From positions 62,962,501 to 63,026,500 of the forward strand of contig NC_133394.1 of the NCBI RefSeq assembly GCF_047511655.1: DNA of 64,000 nt. Reading direction: 5' to 3'. Positions 21,515 through 33,532 of the stretch are shown piece by piece. Below the pieces are notes generated by a model. It was not told the DNA's origin, searched no databases, and saw nothing but the letters and a program-made list of their open reading frames with translations. The stretch is from Castor canadensis (Eukaryota > Chordata > Mammalia > Rodentia > Castoridae). Made by a program: the position numbers and the translations under genes. Numbering within the stretch: the stretch's first letter is position 1; each line of letters begins with the position of its first letter.

Positions 21515-23880
21515 ATGTCTGTTTTTGTTTTGATTGCTATGTCTCTGAAGTATAGTTTGAAGTTGGGTATTGTGATCTCTAGTGTTGGCTCTTAATGGTC
21601 TTTTGGGCTTTCAAATGAACTTTTTGTGATTTTTCATTCTCTCTGATGAATGTCTTTTGAATTTTGATGCGGATTGCGTTGAACATGTAGATTGCTTTTG
21701 GTAATGTAGCCGTTTCACACTATTGACTCTGCCAGTCATGAGCATAGGAGACCTTTCTATCAGTTTTAGCTGACTTTGATTTTTTTCAGTGGTTTATAGT
21801 TTTCACTTCACTTCCTTTGTTAAGTTTATTTTGGAAGCTATCATAAATGGAATTGTTTTCCTGTATTCTTTCTCCGTCTGCTCTTGGTTGGTATATACAA
21901 AGGCCAGTGATTTTTGTGAATTGATTTTGTGTCCTTCTACATTTCTGAAGGTGGAGTTTTTTTTGGCCGAGTTTTCTGGTCTAAGATCATGTGATCTGCA
22001 AATAGGATAGTTTCATCCTTCTTTTCGTACTCGAATTTCTTTCACTTCTTCTTCCTATCTTACTGCTGTAGCTAGAAATTACAAGGCTATGTTGGACATT
22101 AATGGAGAAAGTGGAACCCTTGTCTTGTTCCTGACTTTAGAAGAAATTGTTTGAATTTTTCCTCCACTTAGTATGACGTTGACTGTAGGCTTGTTATATA
22201 TAGCCTTTATTGTATGACTCACTTTCCTTCTGTTCCTAGTTTCATCAACAGTTTTGTCATGAAAGAATGTTGAATTTGTTGAAGGGTTTTTTCTGCATTT
22301 ATTGAGATCATGTTTTTTTCTTTGTTTTTATTAAAATGCTAGATTACGTTTAGTGATTTGCATATATTGAAGCATCCCTGTATCCCTGGGATGAAACTGA
22401 CTTGGTCATGATAATATGACCTTTTGATACGTTATCGAATTCAGTTCACCAGTATTTTATAGAGGATTTCTGCATCTAATTTCATAAAGTGATTGGCCTA
22501 TAATTCATTTCTTTTTGTGCCTTTGTCCAGTTTGGGGATGAGGGTAATATTGGCTTCATAGAATGCCATTGGCACCATTCCTGCCCTTTCTGTTTCTTGG
22601 CAAAGATTGAGGAGTGTTGGTATTATTTCTTTAAACGTCTGGTAGAATTCAGCAGTGAATCCTGGATATTTCTTTTTGGGAGCCTCTATTGCTCCTTCAA
22701 TTTCATTGCTTGTTACAGATACATTTAGGTGATTTGTGTCCTCTTGGTTCAATTTTGGCTGATTATACACATCTAGAAATTTGACCAGTCTTTTATTTTC
22801 CAATTTATTTGAATATAGGTTTTCAAAATACTCCAAAACGAGTCACTGGATTTTCTTGGTGCTTGTTGTGCTTTCCCCTTTTTCACTTCTAATTTTATTA
22901 ATTTGGGTCTTTTCCCTCATTTTAGTCAGATTTGCTAGGGGTTTATCAATGTTGTTTATCATAGGAAACAACTAGATTTTTCTTTCAGCCGTTTTTTTGT
23001 TCTCTATTTCGTCAATTTTGGCCCTTATTTTTATTGATCCTCTCTTTCTAGTTGTGGGTTTAGTTTGTTGTTTTTCTAGAAGTTTGAGATACAGCGTTAG
23101 GTCATTTATTTGAGATTTGCGTTTTTAATATATGCATTCATGACTGTGAACCTTCTCCCTTAGCACACTGAGTTTGCTGTGTCCTATAGGCTCTGGTAGA
23201 TTGTGCTTTCATTTTCTTTTCTTTTGTTGTGCTTTCACTTTCATTACATTCCAGGAGCATTTGATTTGCTGGCTCATTTCTTCAATGATCCACTGATCAT
23301 GGAGCAGTGTGTTGTTCAGTGTCCGGGTGGTTGAATATATTCTGTTTTTTTGTTTTTTCTTGTGAGTTCAGATTATTTTGTTACGGTCAGACATTTAAAT
23401 TTTTTATTCCTTAGGACTTGCTTTGGGAGCTAAAATACTTATTTTGGAGAACGTTCCATGGGTTGTTGAGAAGAATGTACCTTGTTGCTGTTGCAGAATT
23501 GAATACTTTGTACACCTCTGTCAGGTCCATTTGCTCTGTGGTGTCAATGACTTCTAAAGTTTTTATATTGCCTTTTGTCTGAATGACCTATGTATTGGTG
23601 TGAGAAGAGTATTGAAGTCTTCCACTATCACTGTGCAGAGTGCCCGTGATATCAGGTATAGTTGTGTATGTTAAATGAAGTTGGGTACACTGACTTTGGG
23701 TGCATTCAAGTAAACAATTGTTACTTCATGTTGATGTATTGCTCTTTATTAGCATGAAGTTTCTACTTTGTGTTGTTTTCTGACTAACTTAAGCTTGAAG
23801 TCTACTTTATTTGTTATAAGTATAGCTATTCCTGCCTGTTTGAATGGGCCATCACCTTGGTAAATCTTTTTCAACCCAAG
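21515..23880 (-). mobile_element. L1 LINE fragment, antisense, ORF2 part only (copy 1)
   Basis: On the minus strand the translation gives L1 ORF2: an endonuclease-side block near 23880, the linker/reverse-transcriptase entry at 22498-22836 (with 'FENLYSNKLEN', 'GFTAEFYQTFKE' and 'ITLIPKLDKGT'), and the catalytic FADD region near 21988-22007, where the second Asp reads His (FADH). Stops and frameshifts break it. It has neither the 5' UTR nor the 3' UTR with poly(T) expected at the left end. The left edge touches the truncated macrosatellite directly. Confidence 0.9.
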
Positions 23881-24899
23881 CCAATGGTTGTTTCGGTCAT
23901 TGTGGGAGAGGGTGCTATTGTTAGTGATTGGAGAGGGGTAGGAAGAATGGGAGTAATGTGTAAAGTCTCTATGATAGAATACTCAGTGAGTGGTTAGTAT
24001 GGAGGAGAAGGGACAAGAGGGAGAACATGAAGAGAGGATAGGAAAAGATGAAAAAAAAAAAAGGATGTCAGGGGTAAGGAAAAAAATGAAACAGGAGAGG
24101 AGGCTAAGGAAATTAAAATTTCAAAAGAATGGAAAAAGGAGGTTTAAGTATTAGATTTTTTTTAATAATTAAATATTACATATACATCTATATTCATATA
24201 GAAATCTTAATTGTCCAAGTTTCTTTTTTTATGGGGGGGAAGTGGGTTGTTTCTCTGAGTTTAATGATTACACTGGGTGCTTCAGTCTGATTTCTAATGA
24301 GAGTTCTCCCATTTTAAGATTGATAGGTTGGGCTGTGTGGCATTTGATGGTGCCCTTCTCTATTAGACAGCATTCTTTTTTGGGAGGGGGGGTTCACTCA
24401 GGGTTTTTAATCTCAGGCTCTTCTTGGAGTTCAGCAGTCATGGTCAGCTTGTTTGATTAGCCACGTTCTCTAAAGAAGTTCCTAGAGGAGCTGATGTGTT
24501 AGCAATGGCTGGTCCCTTCTAACCCGCAGGCCAACCACAGGAGCTGGAATTGAGCTGTTTGATGGGTCACTTTTCTTTAGGAAGCTTGTTAGTTTCAGCT
24601 TACTATCAGAGTTTTCAAGGTGGTAGAATGTGGTTTTTTTTTACTGAGGATGTGACTGGGCCACACCTCACTCCCACAGGGAATGGCAGTGGAGTTGTGG
24701 ATGATGTAATGTGACCTACACATCATTTTACCTGAGTTTGGGACTCTTGGTATCTAATAAGTCATGCTTGGCCTGTACATTGGTAGGAGAAACCCAGGGA
24801 CCTCACCTTGATTAATAAGTGTCAGCAGGCTTTTCATTTATTTGGCTTGCTCTTTAATCTGCTCATGTTTATACAGTTGCCTGCTACAATGTGCCAGTT
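23881..24899. other. Unassigned stretch between L1 and SINE (copy 1)
   Basis: A purine-rich tract (about 23930-24130, with a poly-A run near 24050) is followed by moderately AT-rich sequence. I recognise no gene or repeat family. It might be degenerate 5' sequence of the neighbouring antisense L1, but I could not confirm that. Its duplicate is at about 33532-34551. Confidence 0.4.
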
Positions 24900-25122
24900 T
24901 ATTTGGTTGAGGTGAGGTCTAGCAATATTTTGCTCAGGGTGTCCTTGAACTGTGATCTTCCCAACATCTGCGTTTTGGTTAGGTGAAAGGTGTGAGCCCA
25001 TGGACTGGACTTGTTTTTGAGGAGACTTTTGCCCTGTAGGCTGGCCTGGAACTTGGGATCCTCATGCCTCAGAGCCTCTGAAGAACTGGGATTATAGGTG
25101 TGCTCCATCACACCTGGCTGTA
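24900..25122 (-). mobile_element. B1-type SINE dimer, minus strand (copy 1)
   Basis: The plus strand shows two B1-like right-half signatures in tandem: 'ccttgaactgtgatcttccc...aggtgtgagcc', then 'gccctgtaggctggcctggaac...gggattataggtgtgctcc...cacacctggct'. These are reverse complements of the 7SL-derived consensus. Duplicate at about 34552-34774. Confidence 0.8.
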
Positions 25123-25825
25123 AGTGTACTTTTTATTCTGAGTTGTGTGGAGATTACTAGAAGACATGGTTAAACCTGTTTTAGAAGCAGTTAACTCATG
25201 TAATAAATATTTCTTGAGTGCCATACAGCAGTCATTATTTTACTTTTCTGTTAATAGATAGTCATTGTGGCCCTAGAGTTCTATGGTAGTAAATCCTTTC
25301 TCTAGAATGCAACACTTTTGTGACTCATATATTTTACATGCTAGGTGTTTTTGCATTATGTAAATGACCAGGTAATAGTCCCCGCTCTTTAACTTTATTT
25401 ACAATGAATTTTATGATGATACATCTTTTTTATCTCCTTCAATAAATCTAGGATCTGCTTTACCTTACTGTGGCAAGCGAGGGTTCTTACAGAATTTAGC
25501 ATATAGTTTTTCATACTAAAGATAGGGACAGGATTTTAAAATTTAATGGAGGTTAGAAACATTACTTCTTTAATTTTCAAAAATTATATAGAGTATATTA
25601 GGTGTAAGATATATGTAAGGCACAGACTTCTTCTAAGTCATAAGTTGAAATAGTATATATCTTGCTTTTTAACTTGTTTTTTTCTGTTAACATTACATAC
25701 TTCCCAGCTGTGTTGTGTTACCAGCCATTTGAGGCACCCAGTCTTGAAAAGACTGCATATTATTTTATAATGAGAGTGTTCTATAAATTAACTGCGTTCT
25801 TACAGTTTCTTGGTGTTTGATACAG

Positions 25826-25910
25826 ATACCTATTGCAATTAATGGTCCTTGAGAAGACATCTTTGTGCCGGAAGAAATACTGTCAAGGATTGGAATTCTA
25901 GAATTAAAAG
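25826..25910 (+). other. Weak candidate non-coding exon (copy 1)
   Basis: 'ggtgtttgatacag' precedes and 'aaaag|gtaaaag' follows an 85-base block. One frame is open until a TAG near the end, so it could only be untranslated. Duplicate at 35478-35562. Splice signals are mediocre and this may be chance. Confidence 0.15.
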
Positions 25911-26254
25911 GTAAAAGATAAACATGTTTACCTGTTTATAGTTTTTATAGTATCTGATAAATTGTTCTTCTCAAAGCCTACTGACTGCTTTATTACTATC
26001 AATTCTGTATGAGTGCCTGTTTTCCTAAGTCTTGCCAGTGTAGTTGCTTGCAGTCTGTTTAATTTTCATTTATTTCATTGATGAGTAAAACAGATGGCAT
26101 TTGTCTTTAATTGGTACCGATACTATTCATTATCTTTGTAAATTACTTGTGTATGTGTTTTACTCATTTTCTGTCAGATTATTTGTATCCTGTCAATACA
26201 CAGGGTGGCCTTTCTTTGTGAAGGACAAAAAGAAGATGTAGAATTTTGTCCCTA

Positions 26255-26412
26255 ATAGTTTGTTGAGGCAGCTATGTAGCTAAGGCTGGCCTTGAACTCA
26301 CTCTGTAACCCAGACCACCCTGGATGTTTTGATCCTCTTGCCTCAGCTTCCCCAGTGATGAGCTTGCAGGGATAAGAGGGATTGCTAGTGCAGACCAGCA
26401 CAGCTAGCTCTA
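26255..26412 (-). mobile_element. B1-type SINE, minus strand (copy 1)
   Basis: 'gctatgtagctaaggctggccttgaactcactctgtaaccc' and 'gcctcagcttccccagtgatgagc' are diagnostic of a reverse-complement B1 (quoted here in parts; the span is degenerate at its right end). Duplicate at about 35907-36064. Confidence 0.75.
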
Positions 26413-26771
26413 ATTTTAAATATTTTCATTTCCTTTATTGAGTGTTAGAGAAACAGAATATCTGGAGCGTAGTATAATAACCCATCAGGAGAGAGAGGCT
26501 AGATGGATCAGCTTCAAGTTATATGCACGTTTGGCAAGAGCAGCATAGATGACGGAGGCTGTATTCTTAGACTCAGAGGTGTAAAATGTTGAATTATCCT
26601 GTTACTCATCATGTTTACTTTGAACACTTAATTTCTATACTTTTCACAGCCTCTCCTTGTCATTAATAAGTATTTGGGGGAGGTTAATCTGAGGTGATAG
26701 GACTAGCCTGCTGCTCAACAAAATTTAGTTGATTATTTATATTGGTATGGACTCAAAATTTCCTGTCTTAC

Positions 26772-27017
26772 TTAATGGATTTTAATAAATAACTATCATT
26801 CCTGATTATGGGAGGCTCTTGAAGTTGGCTCTGAATCCTTTTCACACATCCCCATGCTTCTCTGAGAAGTTCTTTCTTTTTTTGAAAATTCATTTTTACT
26901 TTCTCTGCCTTAGTTGTGGAATCAGCCACTTCTTCAAAGAGCCCCAATTCCTCTTGGTGAAAAGTAGTTTTTAGGAGCAATGTTCTCTGCTCATTTTTAC
27001 TGGAGTTTTGCTGTTTT
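26772..27017 (-). other. Candidate coding exon, minus strand (copy 1)
   Basis: On the minus strand 'cactcactag' precedes and 'attaa|gtaaga' follows a 246-base block that is fully open in one frame and begins and ends in the same phase (2-2). The encoded segment is charged and helix-like: it starts KQQNSSKNEQRTLL, passes through EELGLFEEVADSTTKAEKVK and ends PPIIRNDSYLLKSIK. I do not recognise the protein. The open frame, symmetric phase and strong donor favour an exon or an exon of a dead gene; the acceptor tract is only fair. It is not part of any repeat I recognise. Confidence 0.35.
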
Positions 27018-27842
27018 CTAGTGAGTGTATATGTAAGTACACACATACCCGCACATATTTGTAGTTCTATTTCTATATTCATTTATGTTGAAAATTATAC
27101 TACCAGTTCTTGTCTGTCATCCAGGGTTCATTCTACTTTTCCTCCTCTGTATATCCTACAGCAGCGAGTAACTTGGTTCTCATTATCCTTAATTTACTTC
27201 TTTAATTGATTAACTCTCCTCCCCTACACACTGTATGGGCCACCTCCATTGTATATGCTCTTCTTATCCTGCTTCCACTTCTGCTCCCAAACAAACACTC
27301 CTCAGAATGCCTGGAAGCTCTTGCTTACCCGTGTCAGGTGTAATGTCTTCCTTCTTGGTTCTGACTGATATTCTGCACTTGCCACCTTCCCATAGAAGCG
27401 CTTTTCACTTAGGGTCTCAGTCTTCTCAGGCTCCAAGAAATTGAGATTGATTTCTTCTCATCACTTTCAGCCCTGCTGTAAATTCCCTTCTTCCTCTCAA
27501 TCTCCAGTACCTTGCACCTTGTCTCTTTCCTAAAACTATACCCTGTTCATCTCACTCTGGCTTTGAGACCCTGAGGTGCTGTCTGTCCTCCATAAACCTT
27601 CACACAAGCGGATACTTAATTTACTCTTATCAGGCTCTGACATCCAACTCCAGGCTACTAAGATGTTTGTTCCTCTCTACCTCACATACAAATGCCTGCT
27701 CCTTCCAGCTTCACCTTTTAGCTTTTTGGTTGAACTGCTCAGGAAGGGTAGAAGAAAAGGAAACAACCGATTTCCTTTTTTTTTTTTTTTTTTTAATGCT
27801 CCATCATTTTCCCTGTGAAGATTTTGCAGTAGATTCTATTTT

Positions 27843-27955
27843 GTTGTTCTTGAGACAGGATCTCACTGTGTAGTCCAAGCTGACCTTTGAACTAGGGATT
27901 CTCCTGCCTCAGCATTCTGGGTAATGGGATGATAGGCATGACCCACCAAGCCTGA
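27843..27955 (-). mobile_element. B1-type SINE, minus strand (copy 1)
   Basis: The plus strand reads 'cttgagacaggatctcactg', 'tagtccaagctgacctttg', 'ctcctgcctcagcattctgg' and 'gataggcatgaccc', a typical reverse-complement B1 monomer. A poly-T run of about 20 bases (27774-27795) precedes it. Duplicate at 37496-37608. Confidence 0.85.
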
Positions 27956-28419
27956 GTAAGATAGTTATTTCTTATTAGATTTAAGAGTAAAGTAATCACA
28001 TTGTAAGAATGTTTGTAAATGCCACAATATACCCCCAGCCAGCACAACAATAAAGGAAAGAAACAGAGAGGAAAAACAAGTACTCAGAAAAGAAAGGCAG
28101 CTTTCGGTATTTCCAAGTCTAAGAAAGCTAAGTATGAGCTTATAAGATTATTAAAAAGAGTAGAGTAATCATGTAAACCTAAGTAACTTAACCTTAGTCA
28201 CTACTCACATTAAAATGATGAAACCAGGACATTACAAATACCCATTCTGTTACATTTTATTTTGAAATTGAGTTTATTTAGTTGCATTTTTACCTTTTTT
28301 CTTTCAAGGAAACAACTTGATGTAATAAAGCTCATTTATTCAATAAATTCCCCCCCCCATGGTTCCTCTTGTAATTTTATGAATTGCTCATTCTATACTT
28401 AACCATTGGCATATTTTAG

Positions 28420-28523
28420 CTCTTCAGATGCTGAACTAGAAAAACATCCAGTAATGGATCAAAGGAAGCCTGACAACATTGTCCCCAAATCACTCAATTC
28501 CAGTGTTGGGTGGCTCCTTGTTG
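28420..28523 (+). other. Candidate exon with possible start codon
   Basis: A branch-point-like 'tacttaac' and acceptor 'ggcatattttag' precede, and 'gttg|gtaagt' follows, a 104-base block with one frame open throughout (SSDAELEKHPV, then MDQRKPDNIVPKSLN, then SSVGWLLV). The ATG at 28454 has G at -3 and G at +4, a good initiation context. It ends with one base of a codon, and the candidate exon at 29238-29271 continues the frame. I do not recognise the protein. The copy 2 equivalent is lost in the gap. Confidence 0.35.
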
Positions 28524-29237
28524 GTAAGTAGAATATGTTCTCTTGTACTTTGTTGTATATTTCATATGGATTAACAACTGTGAGATTTTAAGCAGTGATT
28601 TACCAAACTTGGAATGCTTTTAATGGCATTTATTTATTTTTAGGAAAGACTTTAATGTATCTGTTTCTTGAATATTGACTCTGGAGACTGCTCCGGAATG
28701 CTCTTTACATTTTCTTAATCACCTCCTTATTTGACTTCGGAAAGATGGGAAGAGAAAAAAACATGGCAGTTCGGTTACTTTTCTTGTTTCAGATCACCTT
28801 CCCACTCCAACCCCAGCATACACACGAACAGTTTTGTTTTCTTAAAAATGTAATGAATTGTCATGATAAGTTTATTTTTACATTAAATAGAATGAAATAG
28901 TTCAAAATACAGTATTGTAGAGAGGGGAGAGGGAGGGAGGTGCAAAGAGTGAATGATTGAATATGAAAGGGAAGAAGAAATACAATAGTAATACTGGGGA
29001 AAGAAGATAGTACTTCGCTAGTATTTTTGTACACTATTATTTTTTGTAACAAAAATAATAGTAAAGTTTATTAGGAAAGAAATTTAGTATAACAGGATAA
29101 ATGTGAGGTGAAATGGGTAAAAAAGAAGAGAAACATTTCCTGTCCCCATGCAGGAAGTGGGAGTAGAGACTCATCATAGGCTCTCATTGTATAGAAAGTG
29201 TTAATGAATGAATGGTGTTTGATCTGAATTTTGGCAG
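28524..29237. other. No recognised feature
   Basis: AT-rich sequence with a purine-rich patch at 28920-28990; I see no repeat family or coding block here. Confidence 0.4.
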
Positions 29238-29271
29238 AGGAACTTGAAATGTGCAGAGGAAAATGGGACAG
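29238..29271 (+). other. Candidate 34-base exon
   Basis: 'ctgaattttggcag' precedes and 'ggacag|gtaagaaag' (a near-ideal donor) follows. Joined to 28420-28523 it stays open and adds a glutamate at the junction followed by ELEMCRGKWD, ending in phase 2. Phase agreement between two blocks has a one-in-three chance of arising at random. Confidence 0.25.
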
Positions 29272-30179
29272 GTAAGAAAGGAAAAAGAGTAGCAGTACTT
29301 CCTGAACATCTCTGTGTAGTAGATACCATATAAAGACATTTTGTGTATATGTTGTCACAAGGCTCAGCGAGAGGCTAGGCTTTATTTTTTTCCTCTTAGC
29401 ATGTTGCACAGTTGAGGCCCACAGTAAAATAAGCTGCAAATGTGATTTTCTTCTGAGTTCAGGACACAGTAGTATACAGGGGAGAAGTAATATGGGTACA
29501 GGTGAAGTGTACACACCAGGAATATGATGCTTTATGATTTGCAGAAGAAAAACTTTGAAGAAGTTTTATTTCACTACACTGGGATGACTTCCTTCATCAG
29601 GCATGGATCTGCTCTAAGGTGAGGTGGGGACGGTGGGGATCTCCTGGAGTGTAGCATGGAGGTGCTGGGAGCAAAGAGGAGGAGAGGATTGGACAATGTC
29701 CAGGGAGTGTAGGGGACCTTGGAAAGAATGAGTGGTGCAATTTTGAAAACTTAGGGGAGACCTACGCATTGGGGGAGGAGGGCAGGGCTGAGCAGGTTCC
29801 TTGGCTGGTGGGTTCCAGTGAGCTGAGGCAGGTGCCCTGGCCCTGCTCTGTGAAGTGCTGTGTTTGTGCACAGCAGACAGAGGCAGTTTTGGGCAAAGGA
29901 TCCCACCAAGCCTCCCTCCCTGCCTCCTGGGCTGGCCCTGGCTGCTGAGGGAGGGCGGGTGGGGGTGGGGCAGGGGAGTGGATGGCAGGTGGAGGGAGGT
30001 GGGCCCTGCAGAGCTGGGGTGGGGGGGGGTGTGTGTGTGGAGGGGGGTCGGAGCTGGGCTCCAGGTCCCTGCAGGCCACCCAAGCCTGGGGGACTCCTGG
30101 AGAAATGCAGAGAAGAGGAGGGCTCCTGGTGCTCTTGCTCTGGGAGAGAGGCAGAGGGTCCTTCTGGGCAGGCCAAGTC

Positions 30180-30735
30180 TGGTGTTTGGGACGTTTACCG
30201 ACCCCCGCCCACCCCCCCCTCGCCGTGCGCCGTGCAGCTGGGCTCTGGGCAGCGCTTGAAGCTGTCTTCTGACAGGCTTGTCTTTTTTAGGCTGCGTGCC
30301 GGCCTCCTGCGGGAGTCCCCCCTGGGGCCTTTGCCACCCTGAGCGGCCAGGCATCGCGGGCGCGCAGGCGCGCGCACACGGAGGACCCGAGAACCGACCA
30401 GCCTCGCGCGGGTGAGTGAGCAAGGGGACCCGGCCGGATGGGCTGCAGCAGCCAGGGCTTGGGGCCTCGGCGCTGTGGAGTGGGCCACTGGTGGGGGGAG
30501 GACGTTCGGGCAGCAGCTCGGTGCGGCAGCGCCACCGCCGCTGGGAGACCCGTGCTGGCGGGAAGGCGCCTGCACCCGCCTGGGCGGTGGCGCAGCTCCC
30601 TAGCGGCCGGCCCCGGACGGGGGGGGCGGCGGCGGCGGCTAGGCAGGCGCTTCAAGGCGGCGGCTTGCCTCAGGCCAGGGGTTTGTGTCAAGTCCCCCCG
30701 TATTCGGTATTCGGAAGCCTGTCAACCTCCAGGTG
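30180..30735. promoter_or_regulatory. CpG-dense core of the terminal monomer, second duplicate
   Basis: Near-identical copy of the core at 20530-21085, offset by 9650 bases, with exon-like blocks 30291-30411 and 30679-30732. It differs by only a few substitutions, such as 'tgccaccctgagcgg' near 30333 against 'tgccgccctgagtgg' in the first copy. Confidence 0.42.
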
Positions 30736-31164
30736 AGTTTCCTCTCCTAGCTTGCTTGTTTGTCTGCTTGCTGGCTTTCCTGGCTTGCCTTGGCTTGGCT
30801 TGTGATGGGTGCCTGGGCTCCCTGGGCTCTTGTTCCAAAGGGCAGGAGGCTTTGGTCTTGTTCGCCTTGCTCTGTAGTCTGTCCATGTTTCTAAGGGGCT
30901 TGGCAAGCTGGGGGAATGGTGAAACTGGCTTGACTTTGCTTCCTGGCACACTTGTGCCTTTGGATGAGATGTGTTGGTTTGTGTGAGGGGCAGAGAAATG
31001 GGTTTGCGATCAGGGCCAGGCATTTTGTAGCTTGGCTGTGTATTCTTGCAGGGGAAGCCCTTAGACCTTTTAGGGTCGTGTTAATTTCTCCCGGACAACC
31101 TTCTTTCTTTCTTTATGCGTTTGGGTCTTTGTGTATTTCTGTAACTCGGTACGTAGTTGTAAAC

Positions 31165-33532
31165 ATGTCTGTTTTTGTTTTGATTGCTATGTCTCTGAAG
31201 TATAGTTTGAAGTTGGGTATTGTGATCTCTAGTGTTGGCTCTTAATGGTCTTTTGGGCTTTCAAATGAACTTTTTGTGATTTTTCATTCTCTCTGATGAA
31301 TGTCTTTTGAATTTTGATGCGGATTGCGTTGAACATGTAGATTGCTTTTGGTAATGTAGCCGTTTCACACTATTGACTCTGCCAGTCATGAGCATAGGAG
31401 ACCTTTCTATCAGTTTTAGCTGACTTTGATTTTTTTCAGTGGTTTATAGTTTTCACTTCACTTCCTTTGTTAAGTTTATTTTGGAAGCTATCATAAATGG
31501 AATTGTTTTCCTGTATTCTTTCTCCGTCTGCTCTTGGTTGGTATATACAAAGGCCAGTGATTTTTGTGAATTGATTTTGTGTCCTTCTACATTTCTGAAG
31601 GTGGAGTTTTTTTTGGCCGAGTTTTCTGGTCTAAGATCATGTGATCTGCAAATAGGATAGTTTCATCCTTCTTTTCGTACTCGAATTTCTTTCACTTCTT
31701 CTTCCTATCTTACTGCTGTAGCTAGAAATTACAAGGCTATGTTGGACATTAATGGAGAAAGTGGAACCCTTGTCTTGTTCCTGACTTTAGAAGAAATTGT
31801 TTGAATTTTTCCTCCACTTAGTATGACGTTGACTGTAGGCTTGTTATATATAGCCTTTATTGTATGACTCACTTTCCTTCTGTTCCTAGTTTCATCAACA
31901 GTTTTGTCATGAAAGAATGTTGAATTTGTTGAAGGGTTTTTTCTGCATTTATTGAGATCATGTTTTTTTCTTTGTTTTTATTAAAATGCTAGATTACGTT
32001 TAGTGATTTGCATATATTGAAGCATCCCTGTATCCCTGGGATGAAACTGACTTGGTCATGATAATATGACCTTTTGATACGTTATCGAATTCAGTTCACC
32101 AGTATTTTATAGAGGATTTCTGCATCTAATTTCATAAAGTGATTGGCCTATAATTCATTTCTTTTTGTGCCTTTGTCCAGTTTGGGGATGAGGGTAATAT
32201 TGGCTTCATAGAATGCCATTGGCACCATTCCTGCCCTTTCTGTTTCTTGGCAAAGATTGAGGAGTGTTGGTATTATTTCTTTAAACGTCTGGTAGAATTC
32301 AGCAGTGAATCCTGGATATTTCTTTTTGGGAGCCTCTATTGCTCCTTCAATTTCATTGCTTGTTACAGATACATTTAGGTGATTTGTGTCCTCTTGGTTC
32401 AATTTTGGCTGATTATACACATCTAGAAATTTGACCAGTCTTTTATTTTCCAATTTATTTGAATATAGGTTTTCAAAATACTCCAAAACGAGTCACTGGA
32501 TTTTCTTGGTGCTTGTTGTGCTTTCCCCTTTTTCACTTCTAATTTTATTAATTTGGGTCTTTTCCCTCATTTTAGTCAGATTTGCTAGGGGTTTATCAAT
32601 GTTGTTTATCATAGGAAACAACTAGATTTTTCTTTCAGCCGTTTTTTTGTTCTCTATTTCGTCAATTTTGGCCCTTATTTTTATTGATCCTCTCTTTCTA
32701 GTTGTGGGTTTAGTTTGTTGTTTTTCTAGAAGTTTGAGATACAGCGTTAGGTCATTTATTTGAGATTTGCGTTTTTAATATATGCATTCATGACTGTGAA
32801 CCTTCTCCCTTAGCACACTGAGTTTGCTGTGTCCTATAGGCTCTGGTAGATTGTGCTTTCATTTTCTTTTCTTTTGTTGTGCTTTCACTTTCATTAAATT
32901 CCAGGAGCATTTGATTTGCTGGCTCATTTCTTCAATGATCCACTGATCATGGAGCAGTGTGTTGTTCAGTGTCCGGGTGGTTGAATATATTCTGTTTTTT
33001 TGTTTTTTCTTGTGAGTTCAGATTATTTTGTTACGGTCAGACATTTAAATTTTTTATTCCTTAGGACTTGCTTTGTGAGCTAAAATACTTATTTTGGAGA
33101 ACGTTCCATGGGTTGTTGAGAAGAATGTACCTTGTTGCTGTTGCAGAATTGAATACTTTGTACACCTCTGTCAGGTCCATTTGCTCTGTGGTGTCAATGA
33201 CTTCTAAAGTTTTTATATTGCCTTTTGTCTGAATGACCTATGTATTGGTGTGAGAAGAGTATTGAAGTCTTCCACTATCACTGTGCAGAGTGCCCGTGAT
33301 ATCAGGTATAGTTGTGTATGTTAAATGAAGTTGGGTACACTGACTTTGGGTGCATTCAAGTAAACAATTGTTACTTCATGTTGATGTATTGCTCTTTATT
33401 AGCATGAAGTTTCTACTTTGTGTTGTTTTCTGACTAACTTAAGCTTGAAGTCTACTTTATTTGTTATAAGTATAGCTATTCCTGCCTGTTTGAATGGGCC
33501 ATCACCTTGGTAAATCTTTTTCAACCCAAGCC
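31165..33532 (-). mobile_element. L1 LINE fragment, antisense (copy 2)
   Basis: Duplicate of the L1 fragment at 21515-23880 with the same FADH change and the same ends. The ORF2 linker block is at 32148-32486. Few substitutions separate the copies (for example 'ctttgtgagc' near 33071 against 'ctttgggagc'). Confidence 0.9.

Larger units (their letters stand above)
19906..29555 (+). repeat. 9.65-kb tandem duplication, first copy
   Basis: Everything from 'gaagaagttttatttcac' in the terminal monomer to 29555 is repeated immediately downstream, at an offset of 9649-9653. It contains the right half of monomer 7, an antisense L1 fragment, three minus-strand SINEs and mainly unique DNA. Over most of its length the two copies differ by only occasional substitutions and homopolymer lengths (for example 'tcattacattcc' near 23235 against 'tcattaaattcc' in copy 2). 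The first ~220 bases are clearly more divergent. Confidence 0.95.

Noticed and set aside
25826-25910. A protein-coding exon
   Set aside because: All frames close before the donor; kept only as a weak non-coding candidate.
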